Part shown: piece after piece, positions 1 to 7,752 of the stretch
Position numbering within the stretch: the first letter of the stretch is position 1
Layout: each line of letters begins with the position of its first letter
NCBI RefSeq assembly: GCF_021442385.1
Contig: NZ_MUZA01000026.1
Coordinates: 19,965-83,964 of the forward strand
Direction: 5' to 3'
DNA length: 64,000 bases
DNA from: Micromonospora sp. MH99
GTDB lineage: Bacteria; Actinomycetota; Actinomycetes; Mycobacteriales; Micromonosporaceae
The notes under the pieces: model-generated
What the model saw: the letters and a program-made list of their open reading frames with translations, nothing else
Told to the model about the DNA's origin: nothing
Databases searched by the model: none
Made by a program: the position numbers and the translations under genes

Positions 1-2
1 CG

Positions 3-380
3 CAACGCCGCGAGCAGGCAAAACGTGATTACGACGCGTTCCTGGAGCGCTGCCCGACGCGGGAACTGCTGAGCAGGCTCACCGACAAGTGGGTGGCGCT
101 GGTGATCCCGGCGCTTGCCAACGGCCCGCAACGGCACGGCGAACTCGCCCGCCGCATCGCCGGCATCAGTCAGAAGATGCTCACGCAGACCCTCCGGACG
201 CTGGAGCGCGACGGCCTGGTCACCCGCACGGTCACCGCGTCGGTGCCGGTCCGCGTCGACTACGAGCTCACCCCGCTGGGCCATGAACTGTTCCCGGTCA
301 TGATCTCCATCAAGGACTGGGCGGAATCGCACATGGACCGGGTGTTCGAAGCCCGAGCCCGATTCGACGCACTCCCCTGA
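3..380 (+). CDS. HxlR-type winged-helix transcriptional regulator, 5' end cut by window edge
   Basis: Partial gene: the frame is open to the window edge and encodes 125 visible residues. The visible N-terminus carries the family hallmark Cys-Pro pair (about residue 17), followed by a winged helix with recognition segment around SQKMLTQTLRTLERDGLV. The beta wing follows, ending near VDYELTPLGHEL. HxlR proteins are small dimeric DNA binders that sense electrophiles or redox change, often through the conserved Cys, and usually control an adjacent redox gene. The next gene is convergent and DoxX-like, a plausible but unproven associate. A GTG at 93 is internal, because the conserved Cys lies upstream of it. 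Confidence 0.85.
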   Translation, partial: QRREQAKRDYDAFLERCPTRELLSRLTDKWVALVIPALANGPQRHGELARRIAGISQKMLTQTLRTLERDGLVTRTVTASVPVRVDYELTPLGHELFPVMISIKDWAESHMDRVFEARARFDALP

Positions 381-420
381 GGAGCCGCGGTCCAGCGGCG
401 ACCGTGGGGCGCCCGGGCAG

Positions 421-771
421 TCACCAGCGGTAGGCCAGGTGCACGGCGAGCGCGGCCAGCACGGTGACGAAGAAGACGGCCCATCCCACGAGATCGCGTG
501 ACCCGACCCGCAGGTGGGCGATGAGCGCGCCGACGAAGTAGAGCACCAGCCCCGCCGCGGCGAGCGTCCCCAGCAGCGGTACGACGAAACCGGCAAGCAG
601 CCCCACGGAGCCGGCCGCCAACAGCAGGCCCAGCACCGGTAGCCAGGACCGTGGCACCCGCTTCCTGTCCGCCTGGGCCTTGGGATAGTCGTGGCCGATG
701 AGGTAGGTGACCGCGGCGGTGCCGGTGAACACCGAGGCGATGATGGTGACTGTCACGTAAGCGGCGAACAT
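421..771 (-). CDS. DoxX-like small integral membrane protein
   Basis: A 116-residue protein with four predicted membrane segments (about residues 3-24, 43-62, 65-85 and 93-113) and almost no soluble part, matching the size and topology of DoxX/DoxX-like proteins. The family is linked to quinone or thiosulfate redox chemistry in a few cases, but most members have no assigned function. The start is supported by a GGAGGG ribosome-binding site five bases upstream of the ATG. It converges with the HxlR-type regulator, and such pairs are frequent in actinobacteria. The substrate is unknown. Confidence 0.7.
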   Translation of the reverse strand: MFAAYVTVTIIASVFTGTAAVTYLIGHDYPKAQADRKRVPRSWLPVLGLLLAAGSVGLLAGFVVPLLGTLAAAGLVLYFVGALIAHLRVGSRDLVGWAVFFVTVLAALAVHLAYRW

Positions 772-844
772 GAACCCTCCCTGTGGTTGTCACCTCAGGG
801 ACGGGGCAGCTCCGCGAAACGTTACGGGCGCGCGCTCAGCAGAA

Positions 845-880
845 AGCGGTGCCCTCCGGGTCATCCCGGAGGGCACCGCT
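845..880 (-). terminator. Strong hairpin terminator after the LppX-like gene
   Basis: A perfect 16-bp stem (845-860 with 865-880) closes on a TCAT loop, 11 bases past the stop codon of the minus-strand lipoprotein gene. On that strand it is followed by CTTTCT rather than a long T tract, as is usual in high-GC actinobacteria. Confidence 0.85.
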
Positions 881-891
881 TCGTCGCAGGG

Positions 892-1662
892 TCAGAGGAA
901 CTTGTACATGTCCGCGGAGGCGGGCTCGGTGTCGCCGGCGGGCGGCGCGGTCACCGAGACCTTCTCGCCGAAGCCGCTCATCTTCATGTCGGTGACGAGA
1001 TCACCGAGGCTCTTCGTGGCGACCGTGTAGGAGAGCGCGGTGAGCCGGCCGTCGGCGTCGACTGTCGCCTCGAAGGGGACCGCCGCCGGGTCCTTCGCCA
1101 GCTTGGCGGTGGACTTGAGGCCGTCGCGCATTCCACCGTCGGTGCCGGCGGCCTCCGCGGCCTTGTTCAGGTCGGCGGTGCCGCTGTAGCGGCCGGGGCT
1201 CACCTCCTGAGCGGTCACGATGCCGCCGATGATGCCGGTCTGCGCCTTGAGGTCGAACGACTGGCGCAGCGAGCTGGTCGGCCGGAGCTTGTTGAGGTCG
1301 ATCTTCATCCAGGGCTTCTCGCCCTCGAGCGAGTCCGACTTGATGTAGGCGGCATCGCCGATCAGCCGGGCCTCGATCGGCTCCGGGGCGTTCCCGGTGA
1401 CGTGGATCGCCTTGGCGGCGGGGTCCATCTTGCCGCTGAGGGTGATCGACTGGTTGCCGGCCTTGACCGAGGCGTCCATGGTGACCGTGCCAGCGAGACT
1501 GCGGTCCATGGCCTGTCGCACGGCGGCGACCGGTTCGACCTTGGACGTGGCGGGGGCCGCGGAGGGCCCGGCCCCTCCGGTGCTGTCACCGGAGCTGGTG
1601 CCGCAGCCGGCCACGAGGGCGGCGGCGAGGGCAATCGAAAGGGTAGGGATCAGTCGACGCAT
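892..1662 (-). CDS. LppX/LprAFG-type lipoprotein
   Basis: A 256-residue secreted lipoprotein: a basic N-terminus, a hydrophobic stretch and the lipobox LVAGC with lipidated Cys20, then a Ser/Gly/Pro linker. The remaining ~215 residues alternate beta strands (DASVKAGNQSITLSGKMD; RLTALSYTVATKS) as in the half-barrel LppX_LprAFG fold. Mycobacterial members bind acylated lipids and help carry them across the envelope; a similar role here is inferred from family. It stands alone with its own promoter and terminator. The ATG has no ribosome-binding site but sits 7 bases after a -10 hexamer, so the mRNA is probably leaderless. Confidence 0.85.
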   Translation of the reverse strand: MRRLIPTLSIALAAALVAGCGTSSGDSTGGAGPSAAPATSKVEPVAAVRQAMDRSLAGTVTMDASVKAGNQSITLSGKMDPAAKAIHVTGNAPEPIEARLIGDAAYIKSDSLEGEKPWMKIDLNKLRPTSSLRQSFDLKAQTGIIGGIVTAQEVSPGRYSGTADLNKAAEAAGTDGGMRDGLKSTAKLAKDPAAVPFEATVDADGRLTALSYTVATKSLGDLVTDMKMSGFGEKVSVTAPPAGDTEPASADMYKFL

Positions 1663-1669
1663 AGACGTG

Positions 1670-1675
1670 ACCCTA
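1670..1675 (-). promoter_or_regulatory. -10 hexamer TAGGGT, leaderless start of LppX-like gene
   Basis: On the minus strand TAGGGT ends 7 bases before the ATG, placing the likely +1 at the start codon. I did not identify a convincing -35. Confidence 0.55.
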
Positions 1676-1920
1676 ACCGCCCACCGCTACCCGATTTTCA
1701 CGAGTGGCAGACGCCGCGCGAACAGGCCGAGGCGACAGGTGCAGGAGCCGGACGGTTTTCGGCTGTCCCGCTCGGCCGAGAACCTGGTCGACGAGGCCGT
1801 TGTCCCTCGTGCGAGCTACCCGCAAGTGTCCACCGCGCGGTGACGATTCCTGACCGGCGGCTCCATAGCGTTTGACGTGGCCGCGGCGCTACCGCCGCGG
1901 ACCTCGTTGAAGGAGTCATC

Positions 1921-2757
1921 ATGCGCCTGTTGAAGCAGCTCGTGACCGTTGCGGCGGTCGCCTTCGTCGGTGGCCAGGCCATCGCCGCGGTGGAGGGAAA
2001 CGACTTGCTCACCCTGCTCCTCGGTCTGTCGACGGCCGTGGTCGCCGTCCTCGTCTATGGGTGGGTGGTACGGCGTACCGAACGTCGCCCGGTCACCGAG
2101 TTGGCGCGGTCCGGGGCAGGCGCTCGGATCACCCGAGGACTTCTGATCGGGTTCGGGATGTTCGCGGCGGTGATCGTCAACATCGCCTTCGTCGCCGACT
2201 ACGACATCGACGGACTGGGGTCGGTGACCGGCGCGGTGGCGCTGCTCGGGTTCATGGCCGCCGCCGCCGTGACCGAGGAGTTGATGTTCCGGGGTGTGCT
2301 GTTCCGGATTGTCGAGGAGCGTACGGGCACCTGGATCGCGCTGGCGCTCACCGGCGCGGTGTTCGGCCTGATGCACCTGTTCAACCCCGACGCCAGCGTG
2401 TGGGGTGCGATCTGCATCGCGGTCGAGGCCGGGTTCATGCTCGCGGCCTGCTACGCCGCCACCCGCAACCTGTGGGTGCCGATCGGCCTGCATTTCGCTT
2501 GGAACTTCGCCGCCGGCGGTATTTTCAGCGTGGTGGTCTCCGGGAACGGCGAGTCTGAGGGCCTGCTGGACACCTCGCTGTCGGGCCCGGCCCTGGTCAC
2601 GGGCGGCGACTTCGGACCGGAGGGCAGCCTGTACACGGTGGCGGCGGGTGTGGCGCTGACCGTGGTGTTCATGTGGCTGGCTCGCCGCCGGGGTCACATC
2701 GTCCCGCGTCGCCGCAAGGCGGTCGTCACCGAGGCGGCGCCGGTTACGGTTTCATGA
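1921..2757 (+). CDS. CPBP family intramembrane metalloprotease
   Basis: A 278-residue polytopic protein with all the family catalytic motifs: EExxxR at E119/E120-R124 (TEELMFRG), a His at 152 (LMHLFNP) and HxxxN at H191-N195 (LHFAWN). CPBP (Abi) proteins are membrane-embedded metal-dependent endopeptidases related to type II CAAX prenyl proteases. Bacterial members are tied to bacteriocin self-immunity or to regulated proteolysis. Its stop overlaps the ATG of the histidine kinase by 4 bases (ATGA), so it is translationally coupled to the two-component system and probably belongs to the same signalling unit. GAAGGAG before the ATG supports the start. Confidence 0.9.
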   Translation: MRLLKQLVTVAAVAFVGGQAIAAVEGNDLLTLLLGLSTAVVAVLVYGWVVRRTERRPVTELARSGAGARITRGLLIGFGMFAAVIVNIAFVADYDIDGLGSVTGAVALLGFMAAAAVTEELMFRGVLFRIVEERTGTWIALALTGAVFGLMHLFNPDASVWGAICIAVEAGFMLAACYAATRNLWVPIGLHFAWNFAAGGIFSVVVSGNGESEGLLDTSLSGPALVTGGDFGPEGSLYTVAAGVALTVVFMWLARRRGHIVPRRRKAVVTEAAPVTVS

Positions 2758-3911
2758 TGATCGACCTTCGGATGGTCCCGGGCTCGTGGCGGCGGTGGCC
2801 CGTCACGGTCCGGGATCTACCGTTGGCGCTGCTGCTCGCTCTGGTGTCGGTGGTGCCGCCGCTCCGCAATCACGGTACGCAGCTCGGCGACCTGCCGGGG
2901 CGTCCCTTCGACGCGCTGACCGTCGCGGTGATCGCCCTGGAGTGCCTCCCACTCGCCGTCCGCCGGCGCTGGCCTGCCCTCTGCCTCGCCCTGGTGTCGG
3001 TCGGTTTCGTGATCGACCAGCTGCGCGCCTATCACACGGTGGCGGGCTCCGCGTTGGCGATCGCGCTGCTGAGCGCGGGGGCACACGTGCAACGTCATCG
3101 ACGTGCCACCATGGTGCTGGGCTCCGCCGCGTACGTGGCGCTGGCCGTCGCTCTCGACCGACAGGGGTCGACCGAGGGCGTGCTCGGCTTCGCCACGTTC
3201 TACCTGTTGCTGGTCCTCGCGTGGGGCGTCGGCGCGTGGTTGCGGGAGGCCCGGGCCGTCGAAACCGAACGCCGTCGCCATGTGGCAGTGACCGCCCGCG
3301 CCGCCGAACGCACCCGCATCGCGAGCGAACTCCACGACATCGTGACCCACCATGTGACGGCGATGGTCGTGCAGGCCGAGGCGGCCCGCTACCTGACCGC
3401 CGCCCCGGAGCGCCTCGACACGACGCTGACCGCCATCACCGACACCGGCCGCCGGGCCATCACCGATCTGCGGCACCTGCTCGACCTGCTCAACCCCGAC
3501 CACAGCACCGACCCGTGTACGCCGGCCGTGGGCGAGCTGCACGCCCTCGTGGCGCAGACGCGGCAGGCGGGTCAGCCGGTGGAGTTCACCGAGGACGGCA
3601 GCCCCGCGGAGACGACAGGCGGTGCCGAGGTGGTTGCCTACCGGGTGGTGCAGGAGGCGCTGACGAACGCCCTCAAGTACGCGCGCGGCGGCCGCACCAC
3701 TGTTCACGTACAGCACGGCGAGAGGGAGACCACTGTGCAGGTCAGCACCGAGGGTTCGGGTTCGTACTCCGAGGGTCCCGGCGGGAGCGGGCGTGGCCTC
3801 GCGGGACTGCGCGAACGGGTCGACGTGCTCGGTGGCGACTTCAGCGCGGGACGGCAGGCGGACGGCAGCTTCGTCGTGCGTGCCCGCATTCCCACCGGCA
3901 GCCCGTCATGA
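2754..3911 (+). CDS. Sensor histidine kinase, HisKA_3/NarX-type
   Basis: A 385-residue sensor kinase. The first ~165 residues form several hydrophobic segments with no large extracellular domain. A HisKA_3 dimerisation domain follows, with phospho-acceptor His194 in ELHDIVTHH, then an HATPase with N-box Asn305 (QEALTNALKYA) and the G-box GSGRGLAGLRERV. The short loops suggest it senses membrane state rather than a soluble ligand. The ATG overlaps the CPBP stop (ATGA) and its own stop overlaps the regulator's ATG, giving a tightly coupled three-gene operon. A second ATG three bases downstream is an equally possible start. Confidence 0.9.
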   Translation: MMIDLRMVPGSWRRWPVTVRDLPLALLLALVSVVPPLRNHGTQLGDLPGRPFDALTVAVIALECLPLAVRRRWPALCLALVSVGFVIDQLRAYHTVAGSALAIALLSAGAHVQRHRRATMVLGSAAYVALAVALDRQGSTEGVLGFATFYLLLVLAWGVGAWLREARAVETERRRHVAVTARAAERTRIASELHDIVTHHVTAMVVQAEAARYLTAAPERLDTTLTAITDTGRRAITDLRHLLDLLNPDHSTDPCTPAVGELHALVAQTRQAGQPVEFTEDGSPAETTGGAEVVAYRVVQEALTNALKYARGGRTTVHVQHGERETTVQVSTEGSGSYSEGPGGSGRGLAGLRERVDVLGGDFSAGRQADGSFVVRARIPTGSPS

Positions 3912-4567
3912 CGACGCCGATCCGGGTGCTGGTCTGCGACGATCAGGCGTTGATCCGCACCGGCTTCGCGACGATCATCGGCGCTCAGCCCGATCTCGAG
4001 GTGGTGGGTGAGTGCGGCGACGGGCGTGCCGCGGTCGACCTCGCCAGGCGGCTGCATCCGGACGTGGTCGTGATGGACGTACGGATGCCGGTGCTCGACG
4101 GCATCAAGGCGACGCGCCTGCTGGCCGGTGCCGGGGTGGCTCAGCCCGTGAAGGTGCTGGTGGTGACGACGTTCAACCTCGACGAGTACGTGTACGAGGC
4201 GCTGCGCGCGGGAGCGAGCGGGTTCCTGCTGAAGGACGCCCCGCCGGCGCAACTGCTGCACGGTATCCGCACCGTCGCGAGCGGTGCGGCGCTGCTGGCG
4301 CCCGAGGTGACCCGGCAGCTCGTTGGCAGGTACGCGGCGCGGATCCGCCCCGCCGAGGGCACGCCGGACGACGTCGGGCTGACGCCACGTGAGCTGGAGG
4401 TGTTGCGCCTCATCGCCGATGGCCTGTCCAACAGCGAGATCGCCGCGACGCTGGTGATCAGCCAGGAGACCGTCAAGACGTACGTGTCACGCATCCTCAC
4501 CAAGCTCGACCTGCGCGACCGAGTACAGGCGGTGGTCTACGCCTACCGCGCGGGCCTGGTGACGTAG
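3908..4567 (+). CDS. NarL/FixJ-type response regulator
   Basis: A 219-residue two-domain regulator. The receiver has the acidic pair D11/D12, phospho-acceptor Asp57 (VVMDVRMP), a switch Thr in VVTTFN and Lys in FLLKDA. The C-terminal LuxR-type HTH contains LTPRELEVLRLIADGLSNSE. It is the cognate partner of the overlapping histidine kinase and most likely controls this operon and unknown distant targets. It ends 10 bases from the convergent clpP gene, with no room for a conventional terminator between them. Confidence 0.95.
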   Translation: MTTPIRVLVCDDQALIRTGFATIIGAQPDLEVVGECGDGRAAVDLARRLHPDVVVMDVRMPVLDGIKATRLLAGAGVAQPVKVLVVTTFNLDEYVYEALRAGASGFLLKDAPPAQLLHGIRTVASGAALLAPEVTRQLVGRYAARIRPAEGTPDDVGLTPRELEVLRLIADGLSNSEIAATLVISQETVKTYVSRILTKLDLRDRVQAVVYAYRAGLVT

Positions 4568-4577
4568 GAGTCCGACG

Positions 4578-5177
4578 TCAGTCCGCCGGCAGTTGATCGG
4601 CGCGGGTGAGCACCCGGTCGACGAGGCCGTACTCCCGGGCCTGCTCGGCGGTGAACCAGCGGTCCCGGTCCCAGTCCCGCTGGATCTCGTCGAGCGTCCG
4701 TCCACTGTGCTCGGCGATCAGCTCCTGCATGGTCCGCTTCACGTGCAGCATGTTCTCGGCCTGGATGGTGATGTCCGAGGCTGTGCCGCCCATCCCGCCG
4801 GAGGGCTGGTGCATCATGATCCGCGAGTGCGGCAGCGCGTACCGCTTGCCGGCCGCGCCCGCGCACAGCAGGAACTGCCCCATCGAGCCCGCGAACCCGA
4901 GCGCCAGCGTGGCCACGTCGTTGCGGACGTAGCGCATCGTGTCGTAGACCGCCATTCCGGCGCTCACCGAGCCACCCGGCGAGTTGATGTAGAGGTAGAT
5001 GTCCCGCTCGGCGTCCTCGGCCGCGAGCAGCAGGATCTGCCCGCAGATCTGGTTGGCCGACTCCTCGGTCACCTCGGTGCCGAGAAAGACGATCCGCTCC
5101 CGCAGCAGCCGCTCGAACACCTGGTCACCGAATGTCGGTTGCCCACTGTCCCGCATCCGTACGCCGTACCCGATCAT
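4578..5177 (-). CDS. clpP: ATP-dependent Clp protease proteolytic subunit, orphan paralogue
   Basis: A 199-residue ClpP with the full catalytic triad at canonical positions: Ser98 (GFAGSMGQF), His123 (IMMHQPSGG) and Asp172 (DRDRWF). ClpP forms a barrel-shaped serine peptidase fed by Clp AAA+ unfoldases. No clpX or second clpP lies beside it, unlike the main clpP1-clpP2-clpX locus of actinobacteria, so this is likely an accessory paralogue comparable to Streptomyces ClpP3/4/5. The nucleophile elbow reads GFAGSMG where canonical enzymes have GQAASMG, a possible sign of altered specificity or hetero-oligomer use. A ClgR/PopR-type regulator lies upstream on the same strand. Confidence 0.92.
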   Translation of the reverse strand: MIGYGVRMRDSGQPTFGDQVFERLLRERIVFLGTEVTEESANQICGQILLLAAEDAERDIYLYINSPGGSVSAGMAVYDTMRYVRNDVATLALGFAGSMGQFLLCAGAAGKRYALPHSRIMMHQPSGGMGGTASDITIQAENMLHVKRTMQELIAEHSGRTLDEIQRDWDRDRWFTAEQAREYGLVDRVLTRADQLPAD

Positions 5178-5270
5178 CTGTCGCCGCCCTCCGCCGTGCC
5201 GGCGGGCGGGGGAACCGCCCGGGGGACCGGCTCCTCCAGCGTGCGGCGGCGACCGGCGGCCGGCCAGGGA

Positions 5271-5302
5271 TTCTGCCGCCGGCAGATCCGCCGACGGCAG
5301 AA
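5271..5302. promoter_or_regulatory. Inverted repeat between clgR-like and clpP genes
   Basis: TTCTGCCG (5271-5278) pairs with CGGCAGAA (5295-5302). A nested CTGCCG/CGGCAG palindrome (5273-5285) shares the first arm, giving three copies of one half-site in 32 bases. It lies 12 bases past the regulator stop and ~95 bases before the clpP start. It may be a terminator or an operator; the repeated half-site favours a protein-binding site. It does not match the ClgR box as I remember it (GTTCGC-N5-GCG). Confidence 0.45.
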
Positions 5303-5313
5303 CCCCGGCCGGC

Positions 5314-5901
5314 CTACACCAGGGTCAGCCGCCGCCGGCCCGTCAGGGCCCGACGGCAGGCCAGCATCTTGGAGGTACGCGGACCGGGGCGCCGGGTCGG
5401 CGCGGAGGCGATCAGCCGGACCCGCAGCCCCGCCCCGCCAACGGTCGACCCGACCGGCGATGCCGGACCGCCGACGTGCAGGATCGGCCCGCCCAGCCGC
5501 AGCACCGGCCCGGCCGGCTGCCGGACGGGGGTCGGCGCGGCGGCCACGGGTGGCGTGGACCCACCCGGCTGGAAGCCGATCCGGAAGGTTGAACCGGTCT
5601 CGGTGCGCGCCGACGGCACCCGCTCCAGTCGGGCCAGCGCGGCCCGGGGCGCGGCGGGGAGGCGACGTTCGACGCGGCGCAGGTCGTCGCGGGCCGCTTC
5701 GAGCAGGTCGGAGAGTTGGATGCCGAGCGCCCGGCAGATCGCCGCGAGCACCTCCGAGGATGCCTCCTTGCGGCCGCGCTCGACCTCGGACAGGTAGGGC
5801 ACCGAGACCCCGGCGGACGCGGCCACCTCGCGCAGCGTGCGGCCCTGGCTCTGGCGCAGCCGGCGCAGCACCCCGCCGATCACTCGTCGCAGCAACGACA
5901 T
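5314..5901 (-). CDS. ClgR/PopR-type XRE-family transcriptional regulator
   Basis: A 195-residue protein. Its first ~75 residues match the ClgR/PopR pattern closely: LLRRVIGGVLRRLRQ, then an XRE helix-turn-helix (TLREVAASAGVSVPYLSEVE) and ERGRKEASSEVLAAIC. In actinobacteria ClgR activates clp protease genes, and the Streptomyces relative PopR controls clpP3-clpP4, so regulating the downstream clpP is a strong inference. The C-terminal ~110 residues are Pro/Gly/Arg-rich and longer than typical ClgR. ClgR and PopR are themselves Clp substrates through their C-termini; whether this tail works as a degron cannot be read here. GAGG five bases before the ATG supports the start. Confidence 0.82.
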   Translation of the reverse strand: MSLLRRVIGGVLRRLRQSQGRTLREVAASAGVSVPYLSEVERGRKEASSEVLAAICRALGIQLSDLLEAARDDLRRVERRLPAAPRAALARLERVPSARTETGSTFRIGFQPGGSTPPVAAAPTPVRQPAGPVLRLGGPILHVGGPASPVGSTVGGAGLRVRLIASAPTRRPGPRTSKMLACRRALTGRRRLTLV

Positions 5902-6166
5902 GCCGACCTCACTCTCGCGGTCGTCGGAGGAACACCTCCATCATGCCGGTTGTCGGACCGGTCGGCGGTCCCGTGCGGTCGCGCGCCGCAGCCGTCCGCC
6001 GCTCGTCACGGATCCCGGCTGCCGGCCCGCGCCGGGCTCGGTGGTGTCGTCCGACAGTGGCGTGCCGGGGGCGGTGCGGTGTCCGCTGCGCGACCCGGGC
6101 GTGCGGCGTGCGGCGTACCCGCTATGTTGTGCTCGTGCAGGCGACGGCGGCGGAGCAGGTTCGACG
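5902..6166. other. Divergent intergenic region between clgR-like and K+ channel genes
   Basis: 265 bases with no convincing gene. A small palindrome GGAGG-AACA-CCTCC (5926-5939) sits just upstream of the regulator start and could be an autoregulatory site. TATGTT at 6123-6128 is a plausible -10 for the channel gene, leaving a ~32-base leader. Confidence 0.4.
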
Positions 6167-7180
6167 GTGATCCATTTTCCCGCGCAGCGCCGGGGCCCGC
6201 TGAGCGCGCTGAGCCTCCGGCTCGCGGCCGCCCTGGGTCTGGTCTTCGCCGTGGTGGCGGCGGTCTATCTGGACCGGGACGGCTACCGCGACGTCAACGA
6301 GGACGGCCTCACCCTGCTCGACTGCTTCTACTACGCGGTCGTCTCGCTCTCCACGACCGGTTACGGGGACATCACCCCGGCCGCGCCGTCGGCCCGGCTG
6401 GTCAACGTCCTGTTCGTCACCCCGGCCCGGGTGCTCTTCCTGATCATCCTGGTCGGCACCACCCTGGAAGTCCTGACCGAGCAGTACCGGACCGGCCGTC
6501 GCCTGTCGCGGTGGAGGAGAGTCGTGAAGGACCACGTCATCATCTGCGGCTACGGCACCAAGGGCCGCAGTGCGGTCAACGCCCTGATGGAGAACGGCCT
6601 GGACAAGTCGAGGATCGTGGTGGTGGAGCGCAGCAGCACCGCCCTGCGGCAGGCCACGTCGGCCGGGCTGGTGGCGATCGAGGGGTCGGCGACCCGGTCG
6701 TCGGTGCTGAACGAGGCGCACGTGCGCAACGCGAAGGCAGTGATCATCGCGACCGACAGTGACGATGCCTCGGTGCTGGTGGCGCTGACCGTACGGCAGC
6801 TCACCGCCGGGCAGGTCCGGATCATCGCGGCGGCACGGGAGGCGGAGAACGCCCCGCTGCTCAAGCAGAGCGGCGCGCACCACGTCATCGTCTCCTCGGC
6901 GACCGCCGGCCGTCTGCTCGGTCTGTCCACCTCGGCGCCGCCGCTGATCGACGTGGTGGAGGACCTACTCACGCCGGGGCAGGGCATGGCGCTGGCGATG
7001 CGCTCGGCGGAGCGGGACGAGGTGGGTCGCTCGCCGCGCGAGCTGGATTCCCTCGTGATCGCCCTGGTGCGACGCGGCAAGGTGGTCACCCTGGCCGACC
7101 GGGCCGGTGCGGTGATCGAGACCGGCGACATGCTGGTGCACGTCCGCGACGACCGCCCGCAGTCCACGGCGACGGTCTGA
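6167..7180 (+). CDS. Two-TM potassium channel with RCK (TrkA-N/TrkA-C) domain
   Basis: A 337-residue K+ channel subunit: TM1 (about 17-36), pore loop with selectivity filter TTGYGD at 63-68, and TM2 (about 83-103). A cytosolic RCK domain follows, with the Rossmann nucleotide motif GYGTKGRS (128-135), then a TrkA-C-like domain from about 250 to the end. This is the MthK/Kch architecture; a tetramer would gate K+ flux in response to ligand or ions bound by the RCK ring. An internal Met at the MthK-like position (VVKDHVI region) was not found. GTG is the only in-frame start before TM1, with a weak GGAG upstream. Confidence 0.9.
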   Translation: MIHFPAQRRGPLSALSLRLAAALGLVFAVVAAVYLDRDGYRDVNEDGLTLLDCFYYAVVSLSTTGYGDITPAAPSARLVNVLFVTPARVLFLIILVGTTLEVLTEQYRTGRRLSRWRRVVKDHVIICGYGTKGRSAVNALMENGLDKSRIVVVERSSTALRQATSAGLVAIEGSATRSSVLNEAHVRNAKAVIIATDSDDASVLVALTVRQLTAGQVRIIAAAREAENAPLLKQSGAHHVIVSSATAGRLLGLSTSAPPLIDVVEDLLTPGQGMALAMRSAERDEVGRSPRELDSLVIALVRRGKVVTLADRAGAVIETGDMLVHVRDDRPQSTATV

Positions 7181-7194
7181 CGCTGGCGCGTCAG
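7177..7194. terminator. Small hairpin spanning two convergent stop codons
   Basis: CTGACG (7177-7182) and CGTCAG (7189-7194) form a 6-bp stem that contains the stop codons of both the channel gene and the marR-type gene. Weak, but positioned as a shared terminator. Confidence 0.35.
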
Positions 7195-7670
7195 CAGGCG
7201 TCGGGCTCCTCGATGAGCGCTTCGCCGCAGCTGATCGGTGTCGTGGTGGCGGCCCGCCTGAGCAGCTCGTAGAGCGTTTCCCGCTCGGCCGGCTCCAGCG
7301 CCCCGAACACCTCGTCCTCTGCGCCCGCGAGGGCGCATTCCGCCTCTTTGAGGCGTTTCGCACCATCTTCGGTGAGTTCGACGACGTGTCGGCGGCGGTC
7401 CTGGGGTGACCGCCGCCGCTCGACCAGGTCTTTTGCTTCGAGGTCGTTGAGCAGCCCGACGATGTTGGTGCTGTCCATCTCCAGGGTGCTGGCGAGCGCC
7501 TGCTGGCTGGTGCCGCCGCCCGCGCGCAGCACCGTGAGCGCGACCAGGTGTCGGGGCCGCAGGCCCAGCGGCGCGAGCACCGACTCGGCCCGCAGTCGCA
7601 TCCGCCGCGCCAGGTGATCCAGCAGGGCTCCTGAGCGGTGCTCCGAGGGATCCAGCGGTAGGGCGGACAT
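7191..7670 (-). CDS. MarR family transcriptional regulator
   Basis: A 159-residue MarR-type winged-helix repressor. The HTH is SQQALASTLEMDSTNIVGLL and the wing carries the family signature ERRRSPQDRRRHVVELTEDG. MarR proteins are dimers released from DNA by phenolics, quinones or oxidants. It is divergent from an FMN-dependent NADH-azoreductase with 82 bases between them, the standard arrangement in which the regulator represses the azoreductase and itself. A Cys pair near the C-terminus (ISCGEA...DAC) could make it redox responsive, but that is only an inference. The ATG 8 codons before the first predicted helix is chosen as start. Confidence 0.88.
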   Translation of the reverse strand: MSALPLDPSEHRSGALLDHLARRMRLRAESVLAPLGLRPRHLVALTVLRAGGGTSQQALASTLEMDSTNIVGLLNDLEAKDLVERRRSPQDRRRHVVELTEDGAKRLKEAECALAGAEDEVFGALEPAERETLYELLRRAATTTPISCGEALIEEPDAC

Positions 7671-7707
7671 GTGACCCAGTCTACCGAGCCGTCGGAACAT
7701 CTGCCTG

Positions 7708-7717
7708 CTATAAATAG
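7708..7717. promoter_or_regulatory. AT-rich promoter/operator of the marR-azoR divergon
   Basis: CTATAAATAG is an inverted repeat (CTAT/ATAG) containing a TATAAA hexamer, conspicuous in this GC-rich DNA. It lies ~36 bases before the azoreductase ATG, where both its -10 element and a MarR-type operator would be expected. Confidence 0.5.
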
Positions 7718-7752
7718 TTGGCGCTACACAGACGATCCTTGGAGGAGAAATC

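Noticed and set aside
691..1875. 394-codon plus-strand frame across the LppX-like gene
   Set aside because: Opposite to a gene with lipobox, promoter and terminator; composition is Gly/Arg-rich without motifs.
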